Under the pieces are notes generated by a model. It did not search any database. It had not been told where the DNA came from and saw only the letters and a list, made by a program, of their open reading frames with translations. Below, one piece after another: positions 16,141 through 25,127 of a DNA stretch of 53,415 bases. Location of the stretch: NCBI RefSeq assembly GCF_021245725.1, contig NZ_JAJGSX010000047.1, positions 1 through 53,415 of the forward strand, given 5' to 3'. Positions within the stretch are counted from its first letter, which is position 1. Each line of letters starts with the position of its first letter. A program made the translations under genes and the position numbers. This DNA is from Pseudonocardia sp. TRM90224. Lineage in GTDB: Bacteria; Actinomycetota; Actinomycetes; Mycobacteriales; Pseudonocardiaceae.

Positions 16141-16890
16141 TCAGGCGAAGATGTAGGACAGGATGCCGCTGCCGACCTCGGGGCGCACTGCCTCGGCCCG
16201 GTTCGCCTGCTCGCGCGCGACGTGCACGGCGCGGCGCAGGGCCTGCACGCGCTGCACGATCTCGGCCCGGCGGGCGATCGGGACGGCCCCGGACAGCTTG
16301 GTGGTCGTCCACACGCCGACGACGACGTTCTCCTGGTAGGTCGTCGCCTGGGCCGGGTGCTTGTCGGTGGCCGGGACGATGATCATGCTGCGCGGCTGCT
16401 GCACCTGCCGTGCCGTCTGCACCGGCGTGGAGCGGTAGACACCGCGCGGGTCGTCGAGCGTCCACTCCGTCGCCGGGTCGAGCGTCGGCAGCTTCGATGC
16501 GAACGTCTGCAGGTGCTCCAGCTGCTTGTCGAGCCAGATCAGGTACGGAACCGGGGCGGACGCGACGAGAACCTGCTCGCCGACCCGGACATCGGCAACA
16601 GCCGCGCCCTCGGCGGCACCGGGACCATTCGTGAAATCACGAGCCGCGGTGATGTCGAAGAGCCGGACCATCAATTCCTGCGTCGCCGTGATCATCTCGG
16701 TGACGGTGGCCTGAACCCGCACACCTTCGGGCGGGAGCTGCTCGCCCCCGTCGACGGCCGGCTGGTAGACGCGCTCGATCCCTTCGAGCATCGCGGGCTT
16801 CTGCAGGGCGTGATAGGCCGTGGTGAGCGCGCGCTCGGTGTCGCGACGGACGTCCTTTTCGATTGCGACGATCTGGTTCAGGTACTTCAC
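16141..16890 (-). CDS. Conserved actinobacterial/phage protein of unknown function (possibly DUF7873)
   Basis: 249 residues, soluble, no signal peptide or membrane segment. Recognisable family pattern: MKYLNQIVAIEKDVR start, YQPAVDGGEQLPPEGVRVQA, RLFDITAARDF, PYLIWLDKQLEHLQTFASKL, LDPATEWTLD, DKHPAQATTYQENVVVGVW, LSGAVPIARRAEIVQRVQAL, and a terminal GSGILSYIFA. I recall Streptomyces and phage proteins with the same pattern, but the Pfam name is from memory. Starts at GTG with AGGG upstream. The two permuted tRNA-like RNAs begin about 50 bases beyond its stop on the same strand, so an RNA-binding or RNA-handling role is a reasonable inference, not shown by any motif. Confidence 0.75.
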   Translation of the reverse strand: MKYLNQIVAIEKDVRRDTERALTTAYHALQKPAMLEGIERVYQPAVDGGEQLPPEGVRVQATVTEMITATQELMVRLFDITAARDFTNGPGAAEGAAVADVRVGEQVLVASAPVPYLIWLDKQLEHLQTFASKLPTLDPATEWTLDDPRGVYRSTPVQTARQVQQPRSMIIVPATDKHPAQATTYQENVVVGVWTTTKLSGAVPIARRAEIVQRVQALRRAVHVAREQANRAEAVRPEVGSGILSYIFA

Positions 16891-17000
16891 GATCCCTCAT
16901 CCCCCATTGAACGCCGGTGCCAGCCGGCCCCGGTCCCTCCGATCGTCGCATGAGGATTCCACCCGTTTTACGGCGGCGGTCACCGGCGGGGCCGGGTTCG

Positions 17001-17060
17001 AGGAGGGCAGGAAAGCCACTTTCCTGCCCTGTGAGGGCCGGAAAGTGGCTTTGCTGCCCT
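17001..17060. repeat. Palindromic intergenic repeat family 2, copy b
   Basis: GGGCAGGAAAG-CCA-CTTTCCTGCCC hairpin (17005-17029) followed by TGTGA and a second arm GGGCCGGAAAGTGGCTTT, which also pairs back with AAAGCCACTTTCC. Nearly identical over about 50 bases to 37758-37810. Lies beyond the 3' end of the gene ending at 17114. The 16891-17113 gap holds nothing else I recognise. Confidence 0.85.
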
Positions 17061-17113
17061 TGCATGCGAAACGCATACACCCCGCCCGCGGGTGCGTCGG
17101 CCCGCCGCGCGGG

Positions 17114-17557
17114 CTAGCGCTTGCGTTCGGGCGGGACGTCGGCGGGGCCGGCCTGCGCCGGGATCTCGGGCGGGGTGGCTTCGCCGACGCCGAGGCGGTC
17201 GAGCGCGTCGTTGGCCGATGCGGCCGGGCCCTGCCGGTCGACGACGGGCAGCTCCCCGGTCTCGGTGACGTCGAGCGCGGCGAGGGCCGGGTCGACCGGC
17301 GGCGCCGCGGGTCGCGACTCCTCCCGGCGCTGCAGCGGCGGGGGCGGCATCGTTGAAGGCGGCTGTGCCGGGGCCTGCCGGCCCTCCTGCGGTGTCTCCT
17401 CGCGCGACTTGAAGACCGGCAGCGGTGCCCACTCGGCGTGCCCCACGGGCGGCTCGGCCGCCCGCAGCGGCCGCACGAACATCAGCCACGTGACCGCGGA
17501 GCCGGCCAGGAACGCGATCACGCACAGGACCCAGACCTGACCGATGAGCCAGACCAT
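17114..17557 (-). CDS. Small membrane-anchored Pro-rich protein, ArfB-like position
   Basis: 147 residues: one N-terminal membrane helix (about 4-26: IGQVWVLCVIAFLAGSAVTW) followed by a long Pro/Ala/Glu-rich cytoplasmic or extracytoplasmic tail (QPPSTMPPPPLQRREESRP, EIPAQAGPADVPPERKR) without a fold I recognise. Start ATG 17557 has GGAGGA upstream. It follows the OmpATb-like gene by 8 bases, the place taken in M. tuberculosis by the small membrane protein ArfB, so it may assist that protein. Homology to ArfB is not claimed. Confidence 0.7.
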   Translation of the reverse strand: MVWLIGQVWVLCVIAFLAGSAVTWLMFVRPLRAAEPPVGHAEWAPLPVFKSREETPQEGRQAPAQPPSTMPPPPLQRREESRPAAPPVDPALAALDVTETGELPVVDRQGPAASANDALDRLGVGEATPPEIPAQAGPADVPPERKR

Positions 17558-17565
17558 GTCTCCTC

Positions 17566-18303
17566 CTACGAAACGCTGATCTCGACGCGACGGCTCGCCG
17601 CTGCCGAGTCGAGCTGGTTGGCGGCACCGCGGCCGGTCGCGGTGATGCGCGCTCGGTCGACGCCGCCCGCGACGAGCGCCTCGGCGACGACGGCCGCGCG
17701 GCGCTGCGAGAGGTCCACCGCCGTCTCCGGCGATCCTGGCGTGTCCGCGACGTAGCCGTCGAGCGCGACCCGCGCGGTGGGCTGGGCGACCAACAGCTCG
17801 GTCACCCGACGGACGGTGGCTGCGGGAGCTTCCGTGAGCTCGTCGCTGTCGGCGGCGAACGTGATCGGCGCGGCCTTGATGGCCTCCGCGATCCCGGTCG
17901 TCAGCAGCTGGGCCGCGGCGGGGTCCAGCGCAGTGCTGGTGAGCGGCGCGGCCGTCGGGACGGCGGCGGTGGGCGCGGTGCCCGGCGGTGAGGCCTGGAC
18001 GACCTCGGCCGTCCCGATCCGGACCGCGCGCACGCCCGGCACGGAGGCGGCGACCTCGGCGGCCGAGCGGCCGGCGCCGATCGGGATGTTGTCGAGCCGG
18101 ACGTCCCGCCCGTCGACGGACACGACGACAGGCCCCAGCCCGCGGTCGCTGAGCGCGGCCTCCGTGTCGGCCCGCAGGGTGCTCTCCAGCTGCGGGCCGG
18201 GCCACGCCTGCGCCAGGTATGCCAGTACTGCCGGGACCACGAGCAACGCGAGCACCCAGATCACGACCGCGCGGAACCGGCGTCCGGAGCCAGCGTCGAC
18301 CAC
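17566..18303 (-). CDS. BON and OmpA-domain membrane protein, OmpATb/ArfA-like
   Basis: 245 residues: a membrane anchor near residues 10-30 (VVIWVLALLVVPAVLAYLAQ), BON-type repeats at about 35-110 (DTEAALSDRGLGPVVVSVDG, VPGVRAVRIG), an Ala/Pro linker, then an OmpA peptidoglycan-binding domain (ITFAADSDEL, LDGYVADTPGS, LSQRRAAVVAEALVAGGV, GRGAANQLDS). This is the layout of M. tuberculosis OmpATb (ArfA, Rv0899). GTG 18303 is chosen for its AGGAGG four bases upstream; ATG 18348 has none. Probably tethers the envelope to peptidoglycan, with roles in acid or ammonia response in the relative. Confidence 0.82.
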   Translation of the reverse strand: MVDAGSGRRFRAVVIWVLALLVVPAVLAYLAQAWPGPQLESTLRADTEAALSDRGLGPVVVSVDGRDVRLDNIPIGAGRSAAEVAASVPGVRAVRIGTAEVVQASPPGTAPTAAVPTAAPLTSTALDPAAAQLLTTGIAEAIKAAPITFAADSDELTEAPAATVRRVTELLVAQPTARVALDGYVADTPGSPETAVDLSQRRAAVVAEALVAGGVDRARITATGRGAANQLDSAAASRRVEISVS

Positions 18304-18411
18304 CGGACCTCCTCTGCGCTCGTCCACAGGCGACGCGAGAAACGTCATGCATCAGCGTCACGCGCCGATCACGGCGAGATAACAAAACGCTACTCGTGAT
18401 CTCGCAATGCG

Positions 18412-18509
18412 CAACTCACCGTGCCGAAAGCGTCAACTCACCGTGCCAGATGTGTCGACTCACCGTGCTGGAAGTGGCGACTCACCGGGCTGGAAGTGTC
18501 GACTCAACC
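18412..18509. repeat. 22-bp tandem repeat, about 4.5 units
   Basis: Contiguous 22-base units starting CAACTCACCGTGCC or CGACTCACCGTGCTGG at 18412, 18434, 18456 and 18478, with a partial fifth at 18500. No spacers, so not CRISPR. It lies between the 3' end of the polyprenyl synthase (it overlaps the last codons and stop at 18504-18509) and the OmpATb-like gene. Bases 18304-18411 show no gene. Confidence 0.9.
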
Positions 18510-19499
18510 CGTCCTGTCGACCACGTAGGTGGTGAGGGCCGCGAGGGCGTCGTTGGCGGGGCAGGCGGGGAGTTTGCCCAGCTCCGCTCGGGCGGCGGCG
18601 GCCTGGGCGGCAAGGACGTCGCGGGCGCGGTTGAGGCCGGCTGCGCCGCGGAGCAGCTCCAGCGCCTCCTTCACCTCGGCCTCGTCGACGATGGGGCGGG
18701 CCAGCAGCGTCCGCAGCCGGTCGGCGGCCGGGCCCTTCTCCTGCAGCGCGTAGAGCATGGGCAGCGTGTGGATGCCCTCGCGCAGGTCGGTGCCGGGGGT
18801 CTTGCCGGAGCTGTCCGACGCCGAGGCGATGTCGATGATGTCGTCGGAGATCTGGAACGCCGTGCCGATCACGGCGCCGAACCGGTGGAGCGACTCGATG
18901 TGCTCGGGCGGGCAGCCGCCGAACATGCCGCCGTAGCGGCCGGCGGTGGCGATCAGCGAGCCGGTCTTCTCCGCGATCACGGTGAGGTAGTGCTCGACCG
19001 GGTCCTCGCCGGGCTGCGGGCCCTTGGTCTCGCGCATCTGCCCCGTGACCAGCTCCGCGAACGTCTCCGCGATGATCCGGACCGCCTCCGGGCCCAGGTC
19101 GGCGACCATCCTCGACGCGTGGGCGAAGAGGAAGTCGCCGGTGAGGATCGCGACGGTGTTGTCCCAGCGCAGGTTGGCGCTCTCGGCGCCGCGCCGCATG
19201 GTCGCCGAGTCCATGACGTCGTCGTGGTACAGCGTCGCCAGGTGGATCAGCTCCACCACGGCGGCGGCGATGATGACGGACTCGGAGTCGGACTTCGGGC
19301 CCATGTGGGCACCGAGCAACGTGAACAGCGGCCGGAATCTCTTGCCCCCGGCCTCGATCAGGTGCATCGAGGTTTCGCTGACGAACTGGTAGTCGCTGCG
19401 CACCTCTCGGTGCAGCAGCTCCTCGACCCGTTGCAGCCCCGCTTCGGTCGCCGCACCCAGCTCGGGATCGACGACCTCGACACCCGTTATCGCGTTCAC
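18504..19499 (-). CDS. Long-chain polyprenyl diphosphate synthase (menaquinone side chain, GrcC1-like)
   Basis: 331 residues, trans-prenyltransferase. GGKRFRP (51-57), first Asp-rich motif DDVMD (93-97, in LYHDDVMDSATMRRG) and second motif DDIID (about 221-225) bind the two diphosphates through Mg2+. Small residues before the first motif fit a long product, probably hepta- to nonaprenyl for menaquinone. Starts at GTG with GGGGG immediately upstream, 5 bases after the nuoN stop, so it is the last gene of the nuo transcript. Mycobacterial grcC1 likewise lies close to menJ and menG. Confidence 0.92.
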   Translation of the reverse strand: MNAITGVEVVDPELGAATEAGLQRVEELLHREVRSDYQFVSETSMHLIEAGGKRFRPLFTLLGAHMGPKSDSESVIIAAAVVELIHLATLYHDDVMDSATMRRGAESANLRWDNTVAILTGDFLFAHASRMVADLGPEAVRIIAETFAELVTGQMRETKGPQPGEDPVEHYLTVIAEKTGSLIATAGRYGGMFGGCPPEHIESLHRFGAVIGTAFQISDDIIDIASASDSSGKTPGTDLREGIHTLPMLYALQEKGPAADRLRTLLARPIVDEAEVKEALELLRGAAGLNRARDVLAAQAAAARAELGKLPACPANDALAALTTYVVDRTG

Positions 19500-19504
19500 G
19501 CCCC

Positions 19505-21136
19505 CTAGCCTACGAAGCCGCTGCTGCCGGCCCACCCCAAGGCCAGTGTTGGGAGGATCCCGAGCAGCAGGGTGACCAGCACTCCGAGCGTGATGGCGGC
19601 CGTCGTGAACGCCCCGGGGACGGTGACGCTCGGCCCGTCGGCGGCCGGTTCGCTGAAGTACATCATCACGATGACGCGGAGGTAGAAGAACGCCGCGACC
19701 GCGCTCGCCACCAGCGCGACGATCACAAGCGGGCCCATCCCGTCGCCGAGAGCTGCCGCGAAGACGGCGAACTTCGCGGTGAATCCGCTGGTCAGCGGGA
19801 TGCCGGCAAGCGCGAGCAGCAGGAACGTCATCACCGCGGCCACGATCGGCGAGCGCTTCGCGAGCCCGGCCCACTGCGAGAGGTGCGTCGCCTCGCCGTC
19901 GGCGTCGCGCACGAGGCTGATCACGCCGAACACCGCGAGCGTCGTGAAGCCGTACGCGAGCAGGTAGAACAGCGTGCCGGAGACACCCTGCTCCGTGATG
20001 GACATCGCACCGAGCAGCAGGAAACCGGCGTGCGCGATCGACGAGTACGCCACCATCCGCTTCACATCGGTCTGGGTGAGACCGATCACAGCACCGATGA
20101 CCATCGACGCGATCGCGACGGCCCACAGCACCCCGCGCCACTCCCAGCGGGTGTCGCCGAACGCGACGTACAGCACACGCAGGATCGCGCCGAACGCCGC
20201 GACCTTCGTGCAGGCCGCCATGAACGCCGTGACGGGCGTCGGCGCGCCCTGGTAGACGTCGGGCGTCCAGGTGTGGAACGGGCCGACGGAGCCCTTGAAC
20301 AGCAGCCCGACGACGAGCAGCGCGAGCCCGCCGAGCAGCAGCGAGTCGGACTTCGCCGAGCCGGCCGCCGCGGTGGCGATGTCGGCGAGTTTCACCGAGC
20401 CCGCGTAGCCGTAGAGCAGCGCGAGCCCGTAGAGGAAGAACGCCGAGGCGAACGCGCCGAGCAGGAAGTACTTGACCGCCGCCTCCTGCGAGAGCAGGCG
20501 CCTGCGGCGGGCGAGCCCGCACATCAGGTACAGCGGGAGGCTGAGCACCTCGAGCGCGACGAACATCGTCAGCAGGTCGTTCGCGGCGCAGAACGTCATC
20601 ATCCCGGCGAGTGCGAACAGCGTGAACGGGAAGACCTCGGTCTGCATCGTCGGGGCCTGCCCGACCATGCCGTACGAGCGGTCCTCGGGGTCGTCGACCG
20701 GCCCCCCGTTCACACCGCCGCCGACCGCCGCCCGCGACGCCGCGGAGGCCACGAAGGCCCCTCCGGGCTCGACGGAGCGGTCCGCGATCAGCAGGATGCT
20801 GCCGAGCCCCAGCGCGAGCAGCGTGCCCCAGAGGAACAGCGTGGGGCCGTCGATCGCGAGGGCGTCGGCGAGGGTGGTGGTGCCGATCGGCTCGCCGCCG
20901 GCGTAGAGGCCCAGCGAGAGCCCCGCGACGCCGATCGTGAGGATCGACAGCGCCACCTGCGCCGGCCAGCGCTGGTGCCGCGGGAGGAACGCCTCGACGA
21001 GCACCGCGATGCACGCGCCGCCGAGCACGACGAGCAGCGGCAGGATCGCCGCGTAGTCGATCGGCGGCGGGTCGAGCCTTGCCGGACCTTGGGCGAGTAC
21101 AGCGCCTTCGGTGAGTACAGCGGAGAGCGGGCTCAC
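19505..21136 (-). CDS. nuoN: NADH-quinone oxidoreductase subunit N
   Basis: 543 residues, about 14 membrane helices, one of three antiporter-type subunits of the complex I proton-pumping arm. Characteristic segments are GSVGPFHTWTPDVYQGAPTP and DVKRMVAYSSIAHAGFLLL. A Gly/Asp-rich insert (VNGGPVDDPEDRSYGMVGQ, around 150-170) lengthens a loop relative to E. coli NuoN. Starts at GTG overlapping the nuoM stop (GTGA). Confidence 0.97.
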   Translation of the reverse strand: MSPLSAVLTEGAVLAQGPARLDPPPIDYAAILPLLVVLGGACIAVLVEAFLPRHQRWPAQVALSILTIGVAGLSLGLYAGGEPIGTTTLADALAIDGPTLFLWGTLLALGLGSILLIADRSVEPGGAFVASAASRAAVGGGVNGGPVDDPEDRSYGMVGQAPTMQTEVFPFTLFALAGMMTFCAANDLLTMFVALEVLSLPLYLMCGLARRRRLLSQEAAVKYFLLGAFASAFFLYGLALLYGYAGSVKLADIATAAAGSAKSDSLLLGGLALLVVGLLFKGSVGPFHTWTPDVYQGAPTPVTAFMAACTKVAAFGAILRVLYVAFGDTRWEWRGVLWAVAIASMVIGAVIGLTQTDVKRMVAYSSIAHAGFLLLGAMSITEQGVSGTLFYLLAYGFTTLAVFGVISLVRDADGEATHLSQWAGLAKRSPIVAAVMTFLLLALAGIPLTSGFTAKFAVFAAALGDGMGPLVIVALVASAVAAFFYLRVIVMMYFSEPAADGPSVTVPGAFTTAAITLGVLVTLLLGILPTLALGWAGSSGFVG

Positions 21137-22740
21137 TGGGACAGTCCTCCCACCGGGTCGGGAAGACCCACTTCATGGAGCGTGGCCATCACCGACGGGG
21201 TGATGACGTCGAGCACCGGGCCGGGGAAGAACCCGAGCACCAGCACGAGCACGATCAGCGGGGTCAACACGGCGATCTCACGACCGGAGAGGTCGGGGAA
21301 GCCGGTGCCGGCCTTCTTGGCCGCGACGTCCGGGTCGATCATCGCCCCCGGGCCGCCCGCCGGCTCCAGCGCGCCGAGCACGGCGCTGCCGCGCAGCGGA
21401 CCCTGCATCGTGCGCTGGTAGACCCACAGGACGTAGAGCGCGGCGAAGATGATGCCGACGGTGGCCAGGATCGTGTACACCGGCTGGCGCGGGTAGGAGC
21501 CCACGAGCACCAGGAACTCGCTGATGAACGAGTTCGTGCCCGGCAGCGCCAGCGATGAGAGGCCGGCCACCAGGAACGTCCCCGCCAGCAGCGGGGCGAC
21601 CTTGTGGACGCCGCCGTAGTCGGCGATGAGCCGCGAGCCGCCGCGCGCGATGACGAGCCCGACGACGATGAACAGCATCCCGGTCGAGATGCCGTGGTTG
21701 ACCATGTAGAGCGTGGCGCCGGCGAAGGCCTGCGACGAGAACGCGAAGATCCCCAGCGCGATGAACCCGAAGTGGGCGATCGAGGTGTAGGAGACGAACC
21801 GCTTCATGTCGCTCTGCCCGACCGCGAGCAGCGCGCCGTAGAGGATCCCGATCACGGCCAGCGTCAGCACGAGCGGCGCAAGCCGCTGCGACGCCAGCGG
21901 GAACAACGGGAGGCAGTACCGCAGGAAGCCGAACGTGCCGACCTTGTCCAGCACGCCGACGAGCAGCACGCCGGCCCCGACGGGCGCCTCGGCACCGGCG
22001 TCGGGCAGCCAGGTGTGGAACGGCACCAGCGGCGCCTTGATGGCGAACGCCACGAAGAAGCCGATGAACAGCCAGATCTGCGTGGTCTCGTCGACGCTCG
22101 CGGCCATCCGCTGCAGCTCGACCCAGGTGAACGTGGCCTGGCCGAGCTCGGCGCCGCTGACGACGTACAGCCCGATCACCGACGCGAGCATGATCAGCCC
22201 GCCGAACAGCGAGTACAGGAAGAACTTCACCGCCGCGTACTGCCGGCGCGGCCCGCCGAAGCGGCCGATCATGAAGTACATCGGGACCAGCATGGCCTCG
22301 AAGAACACGTAGAACAGGAAGACGTCAGTGGCCGCGAAGACGCCGACGAGCAGGCCCTGGGTGGCCAGCAGCAGCGAGAAGAACCCCGCGGCCGTGCGGC
22401 CCTCGGGGAGCTTCTCCTCCCACGAGAAGCCCATGACGATCGGCACCAGCACCGCGATCAGCGCGAGCATGACGAGCGCGATGCCGTCGACGCCCAGCGC
22501 GAACGACGTGCCGAACGCCGGGATCCACGGCACCGAGAGCTCGAGCTGGAAGCGCGGCGCGCCCTCGGCGATCGAGTACGAGAACCAGGTGACGGCCGTC
22601 AGCACCAGCGAGGCCAGCGCGAACGCCAGCGCGACGAGCTTCGCGGTCGCGGCGTTGTTCTTCAGCGGTGCGACCACCAGCGCGCCGACGAGCGGCAGCA
22701 CCAGCAGGATCAGGAGCAGCACACTTCCTCCAGTACTCAT
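21133..22740 (-). CDS. nuoM: NADH-quinone oxidoreductase subunit M
   Basis: 535 residues, about 14 membrane helices, antiporter-type. Family motifs are AFAIKAPLVPFHTWLPDAGA and SDMKRFVSYTSIAHFGFIAL, containing the Lys and Glu/His residues of the proton path. ATG start; 31 bases separate it from nuoL, without a recognisable signal. Confidence 0.97.
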   Translation of the reverse strand: MSTGGSVLLLILLVLPLVGALVVAPLKNNAATAKLVALAFALASLVLTAVTWFSYSIAEGAPRFQLELSVPWIPAFGTSFALGVDGIALVMLALIAVLVPIVMGFSWEEKLPEGRTAAGFFSLLLATQGLLVGVFAATDVFLFYVFFEAMLVPMYFMIGRFGGPRRQYAAVKFFLYSLFGGLIMLASVIGLYVVSGAELGQATFTWVELQRMAASVDETTQIWLFIGFFVAFAIKAPLVPFHTWLPDAGAEAPVGAGVLLVGVLDKVGTFGFLRYCLPLFPLASQRLAPLVLTLAVIGILYGALLAVGQSDMKRFVSYTSIAHFGFIALGIFAFSSQAFAGATLYMVNHGISTGMLFIVVGLVIARGGSRLIADYGGVHKVAPLLAGTFLVAGLSSLALPGTNSFISEFLVLVGSYPRQPVYTILATVGIIFAALYVLWVYQRTMQGPLRGSAVLGALEPAGGPGAMIDPDVAAKKAGTGFPDLSGREIAVLTPLIVLVLVLGFFPGPVLDVITPSVMATLHEVGLPDPVGGLSQ

Positions 22741-22771
22741 TGCTCGACCCTGACAAGCAGCTCTCGCGTGC

Positions 22772-24763
22772 TCATGCGAACCGCACCGCCAAGAGCGCCG
22801 CGACCACGAGCACGGTGCCGCCGAGCATGGAGAGCGCGTAGGACCGGACGAAGCCGGTCTGCAGGCGTCTGAGCCGTCCGGAGCTGCCGCCGAGCATGGC
22901 GGCCGTCCCGTTGACGACGCCGTCGACGCCGCGGTTGTCGACGTAGACCAGCGCGCGCGAGAGCCACACGCCCGGGCGGGCGATGAGCGCCTCGTTGATG
23001 GCGTTGGCGTAGAGGTCGCGGCGCGCGGCGCGGACCGGCAGCGACACCGGCTCCGGCCGCTCGACCGGTGTGGGCCGCCCGCCGACGACGAGCAGCGCGA
23101 TCAGCACGCCCAGCGCGGAGAACCCGACGACGATCCACGGCACGATCTCGTGCGGCAGCGCGCCGCCCGCGGCGTGCTCCTCCAGCTCACCCAGCGAGGG
23201 TGCGAGCCAGTCGATGAGCACGTGGCCGTTGGAGAGCAGGAAACCCGCCCCGATCGAGCCGAGCGCCAGCACGATCATCGGCGCGGTCATCGAGATCGGC
23301 GACTCGTGCGGGTGGTAGTCCCTGCCGTCGGCCGACTTGAGCTTCTCCCAGCGCTTCTCGCCGAAGAACGTCATGAGCACCAGCCGGGTCATGTAGAACG
23401 CGGTGAGCCCGGCCGCGAGCGTCGCGGCACCGCCGAAGGCCCAGCCCTGCCAGCCCGGCTCGGCGAACGCGGCCTCGATGATCGCGTCCTTGGAGAAGTA
23501 GCCGGAGAGGAACGGGAAGCCGATCAGCGCGAGGTAGCCGAGCCCGAACGTGATGAACGTGATCGGCATGTACCTGGCGAGCCCGCCGTAGCGGCGCATG
23601 TCGACGTCGTCGTTCATGGCGTGCATGACCGAACCGGCGCCGAGGAAGAGCCCTGCCTTGAAGAAGCCGTGCGTGAGCAGGTGGAAGATGCCCAGCGCGT
23701 AACCGGCCGGCCCGAGCCCGACGGCCAGGAACATGTAGCCGATCTGGCTGACCGTCGAGTACGCGAGCACCTTCTTGATGTCGTCGTAGGCGCAGCCGAT
23801 GATCGCCCCGATCAGCAGGGTGACCACCCCGACCAGGGCGACGACCAGCCGGCCGGTCGTGGTCAGGTCGTAGATCGGGTGCGTGCGGGCGATCAGGTAG
23901 ACGCCCGCGGTGACCATCGTCGCCGCGTGGATCAGCGCCGAGACCGGGGTCGGGCCCTCCATGGCGTCGGGGAGCCACGCCTGCAGCGGGAACTGGCCGG
24001 ACTTGCCGCACGCGCCGAGCAGCAGCAGGACGGTGATCGCGATGAGCACGCCGGCGTCGAGGGTCCCGATGTTCTCGAAGACCTCCGTGTACTGGACGGT
24101 CCCGAGGTTGGTCCACAGCAGGAAGATCGCGATGGCGAGCCCGACGTCACCGACGCGGTTCATCAGGAACGCCTTCTTGGCGGCGGTCGCCGCGGACGGG
24201 CGGTCCTGGTAGAAGCCGATCAGCAGGTACGACGCCAGGCCGACGCCCTCCCAGCCGAGGTAGAGCATCACGAAGTTGTTGCCGAGCACCAGCACGAGCA
24301 TCGCCGCGACGAACAGGTTCAGCTGCGCGAAGAAGCGCCGCCGCCCGGGGTCGTGGCCCATGTAGCCGGTCGAGTAGATGTGGATCAGCGACCCGACACC
24401 GGTGATCAGCAGCACGAACGTCAGCGAGAGCGGGTCGAGCCGCAAGCCGAAGTCGACGTGCAGGCCCGCGACGGCGATCCAGTCGAACAGCGAGATCTCG
24501 CGGGTGCGCTCCTCGGCCGGCAGGCCGACGGTCTCCAGGAAGATCGCCAGCCCGAGCGCGAACGACGCCACGACGGTCAGCACGCCGAGCCAGTGGCCCC
24601 ACTTGTTCGCGGCGCGCCCGGCGACGAACAGCACGAGCGCGCCCGCGGCCGGCAGCACGAACAGCAGCCAGGCGAGCGAGGCCATGCCGGTCGCGGGACC
24701 GACGTGGGGCAGCTCGGAGGTGGTCTCCGCTGCCGCGACCAGCACGTTCAGCGGGGCGTTCAC
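22772..24763 (-). CDS. nuoL: NADH-quinone oxidoreductase subunit L
   Basis: 663 residues, the largest antiporter-type subunit, with the long C-terminal lateral helix region. Motifs GKSGQFPLQAWLPDAMEGPT and IKKVLAYSTVSQIGYMFLAV are conserved, as is YLGWEGVGLASYLLIGFY. GTG start; a later ATG at MASLAWLLF is possible because the first 25 residues are not conserved in character. Part of the nuo operon, 64 bases downstream of nuoK. Confidence 0.97.
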   Translation of the reverse strand: MNAPLNVLVAAAETTSELPHVGPATGMASLAWLLFVLPAAGALVLFVAGRAANKWGHWLGVLTVVASFALGLAIFLETVGLPAEERTREISLFDWIAVAGLHVDFGLRLDPLSLTFVLLITGVGSLIHIYSTGYMGHDPGRRRFFAQLNLFVAAMLVLVLGNNFVMLYLGWEGVGLASYLLIGFYQDRPSAATAAKKAFLMNRVGDVGLAIAIFLLWTNLGTVQYTEVFENIGTLDAGVLIAITVLLLLGACGKSGQFPLQAWLPDAMEGPTPVSALIHAATMVTAGVYLIARTHPIYDLTTTGRLVVALVGVVTLLIGAIIGCAYDDIKKVLAYSTVSQIGYMFLAVGLGPAGYALGIFHLLTHGFFKAGLFLGAGSVMHAMNDDVDMRRYGGLARYMPITFITFGLGYLALIGFPFLSGYFSKDAIIEAAFAEPGWQGWAFGGAATLAAGLTAFYMTRLVLMTFFGEKRWEKLKSADGRDYHPHESPISMTAPMIVLALGSIGAGFLLSNGHVLIDWLAPSLGELEEHAAGGALPHEIVPWIVVGFSALGVLIALLVVGGRPTPVERPEPVSLPVRAARRDLYANAINEALIARPGVWLSRALVYVDNRGVDGVVNGTAAMLGGSSGRLRRLQTGFVRSYALSMLGGTVLVVAALLAVRFA

Positions 24764-24827
24764 GAGAGACCGCCACGGGGTGCGGCGCGGGGAGGACGAC
24801 GGCTGGGCACGGGGAGCTCCTTGCGGC

Positions 24828-25127
24828 TCAGTACTTCAGCAGGTTCGCGTCGTCGACCGACGCGGTCCGGCGGGTACGGAAGATCGACATGATGATCGCG
24901 AGGCCGACGACGACCTCCGCGGCAGCCACGACCATCACGAAGAAGGCCATGACCTGGCCGTCGAGCTGGCCGTTGATGCGGGAGAACGTGACGAGCGTCA
25001 GGTTCACAGCGTTCAGCATCAGCTCGATGCACATGAACACGACGATGGCGTTGCGGCGCACGAGCACGCCGACCGCGCCGATCGCGAACAGCAGCGCGGA
25101 GAGCAGCAGGTAGTACGTGGGGCTCAT
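24828..25127 (-). CDS. nuoK: NADH-quinone oxidoreductase subunit K
   Basis: 99 residues, three membrane helices, with the conserved MCIELMLNAVNL segment whose Glu is part of the central proton channel and a second Glu in VVAAAEVVVGLAI. ATG start overlapping the nuoJ stop (ATGA). Confidence 0.97.
   Translation of the reverse strand: MSPTYYLLLSALLFAIGAVGVLVRRNAIVVFMCIELMLNAVNLTLVTFSRINGQLDGQVMAFFVMVVAAAEVVVGLAIIMSIFRTRRTASVDDANLLKY

Noticed and set aside
18412..18509. CRISPR array
   Set aside because: Units are contiguous 22-mers without spacers and no cas genes are in the window.
23150..24892. Large reading frame antisense to nuoL
   Set aside because: Same GC-bias artefact; low-complexity translation rich in Arg, Glu and Gln, no start signal.
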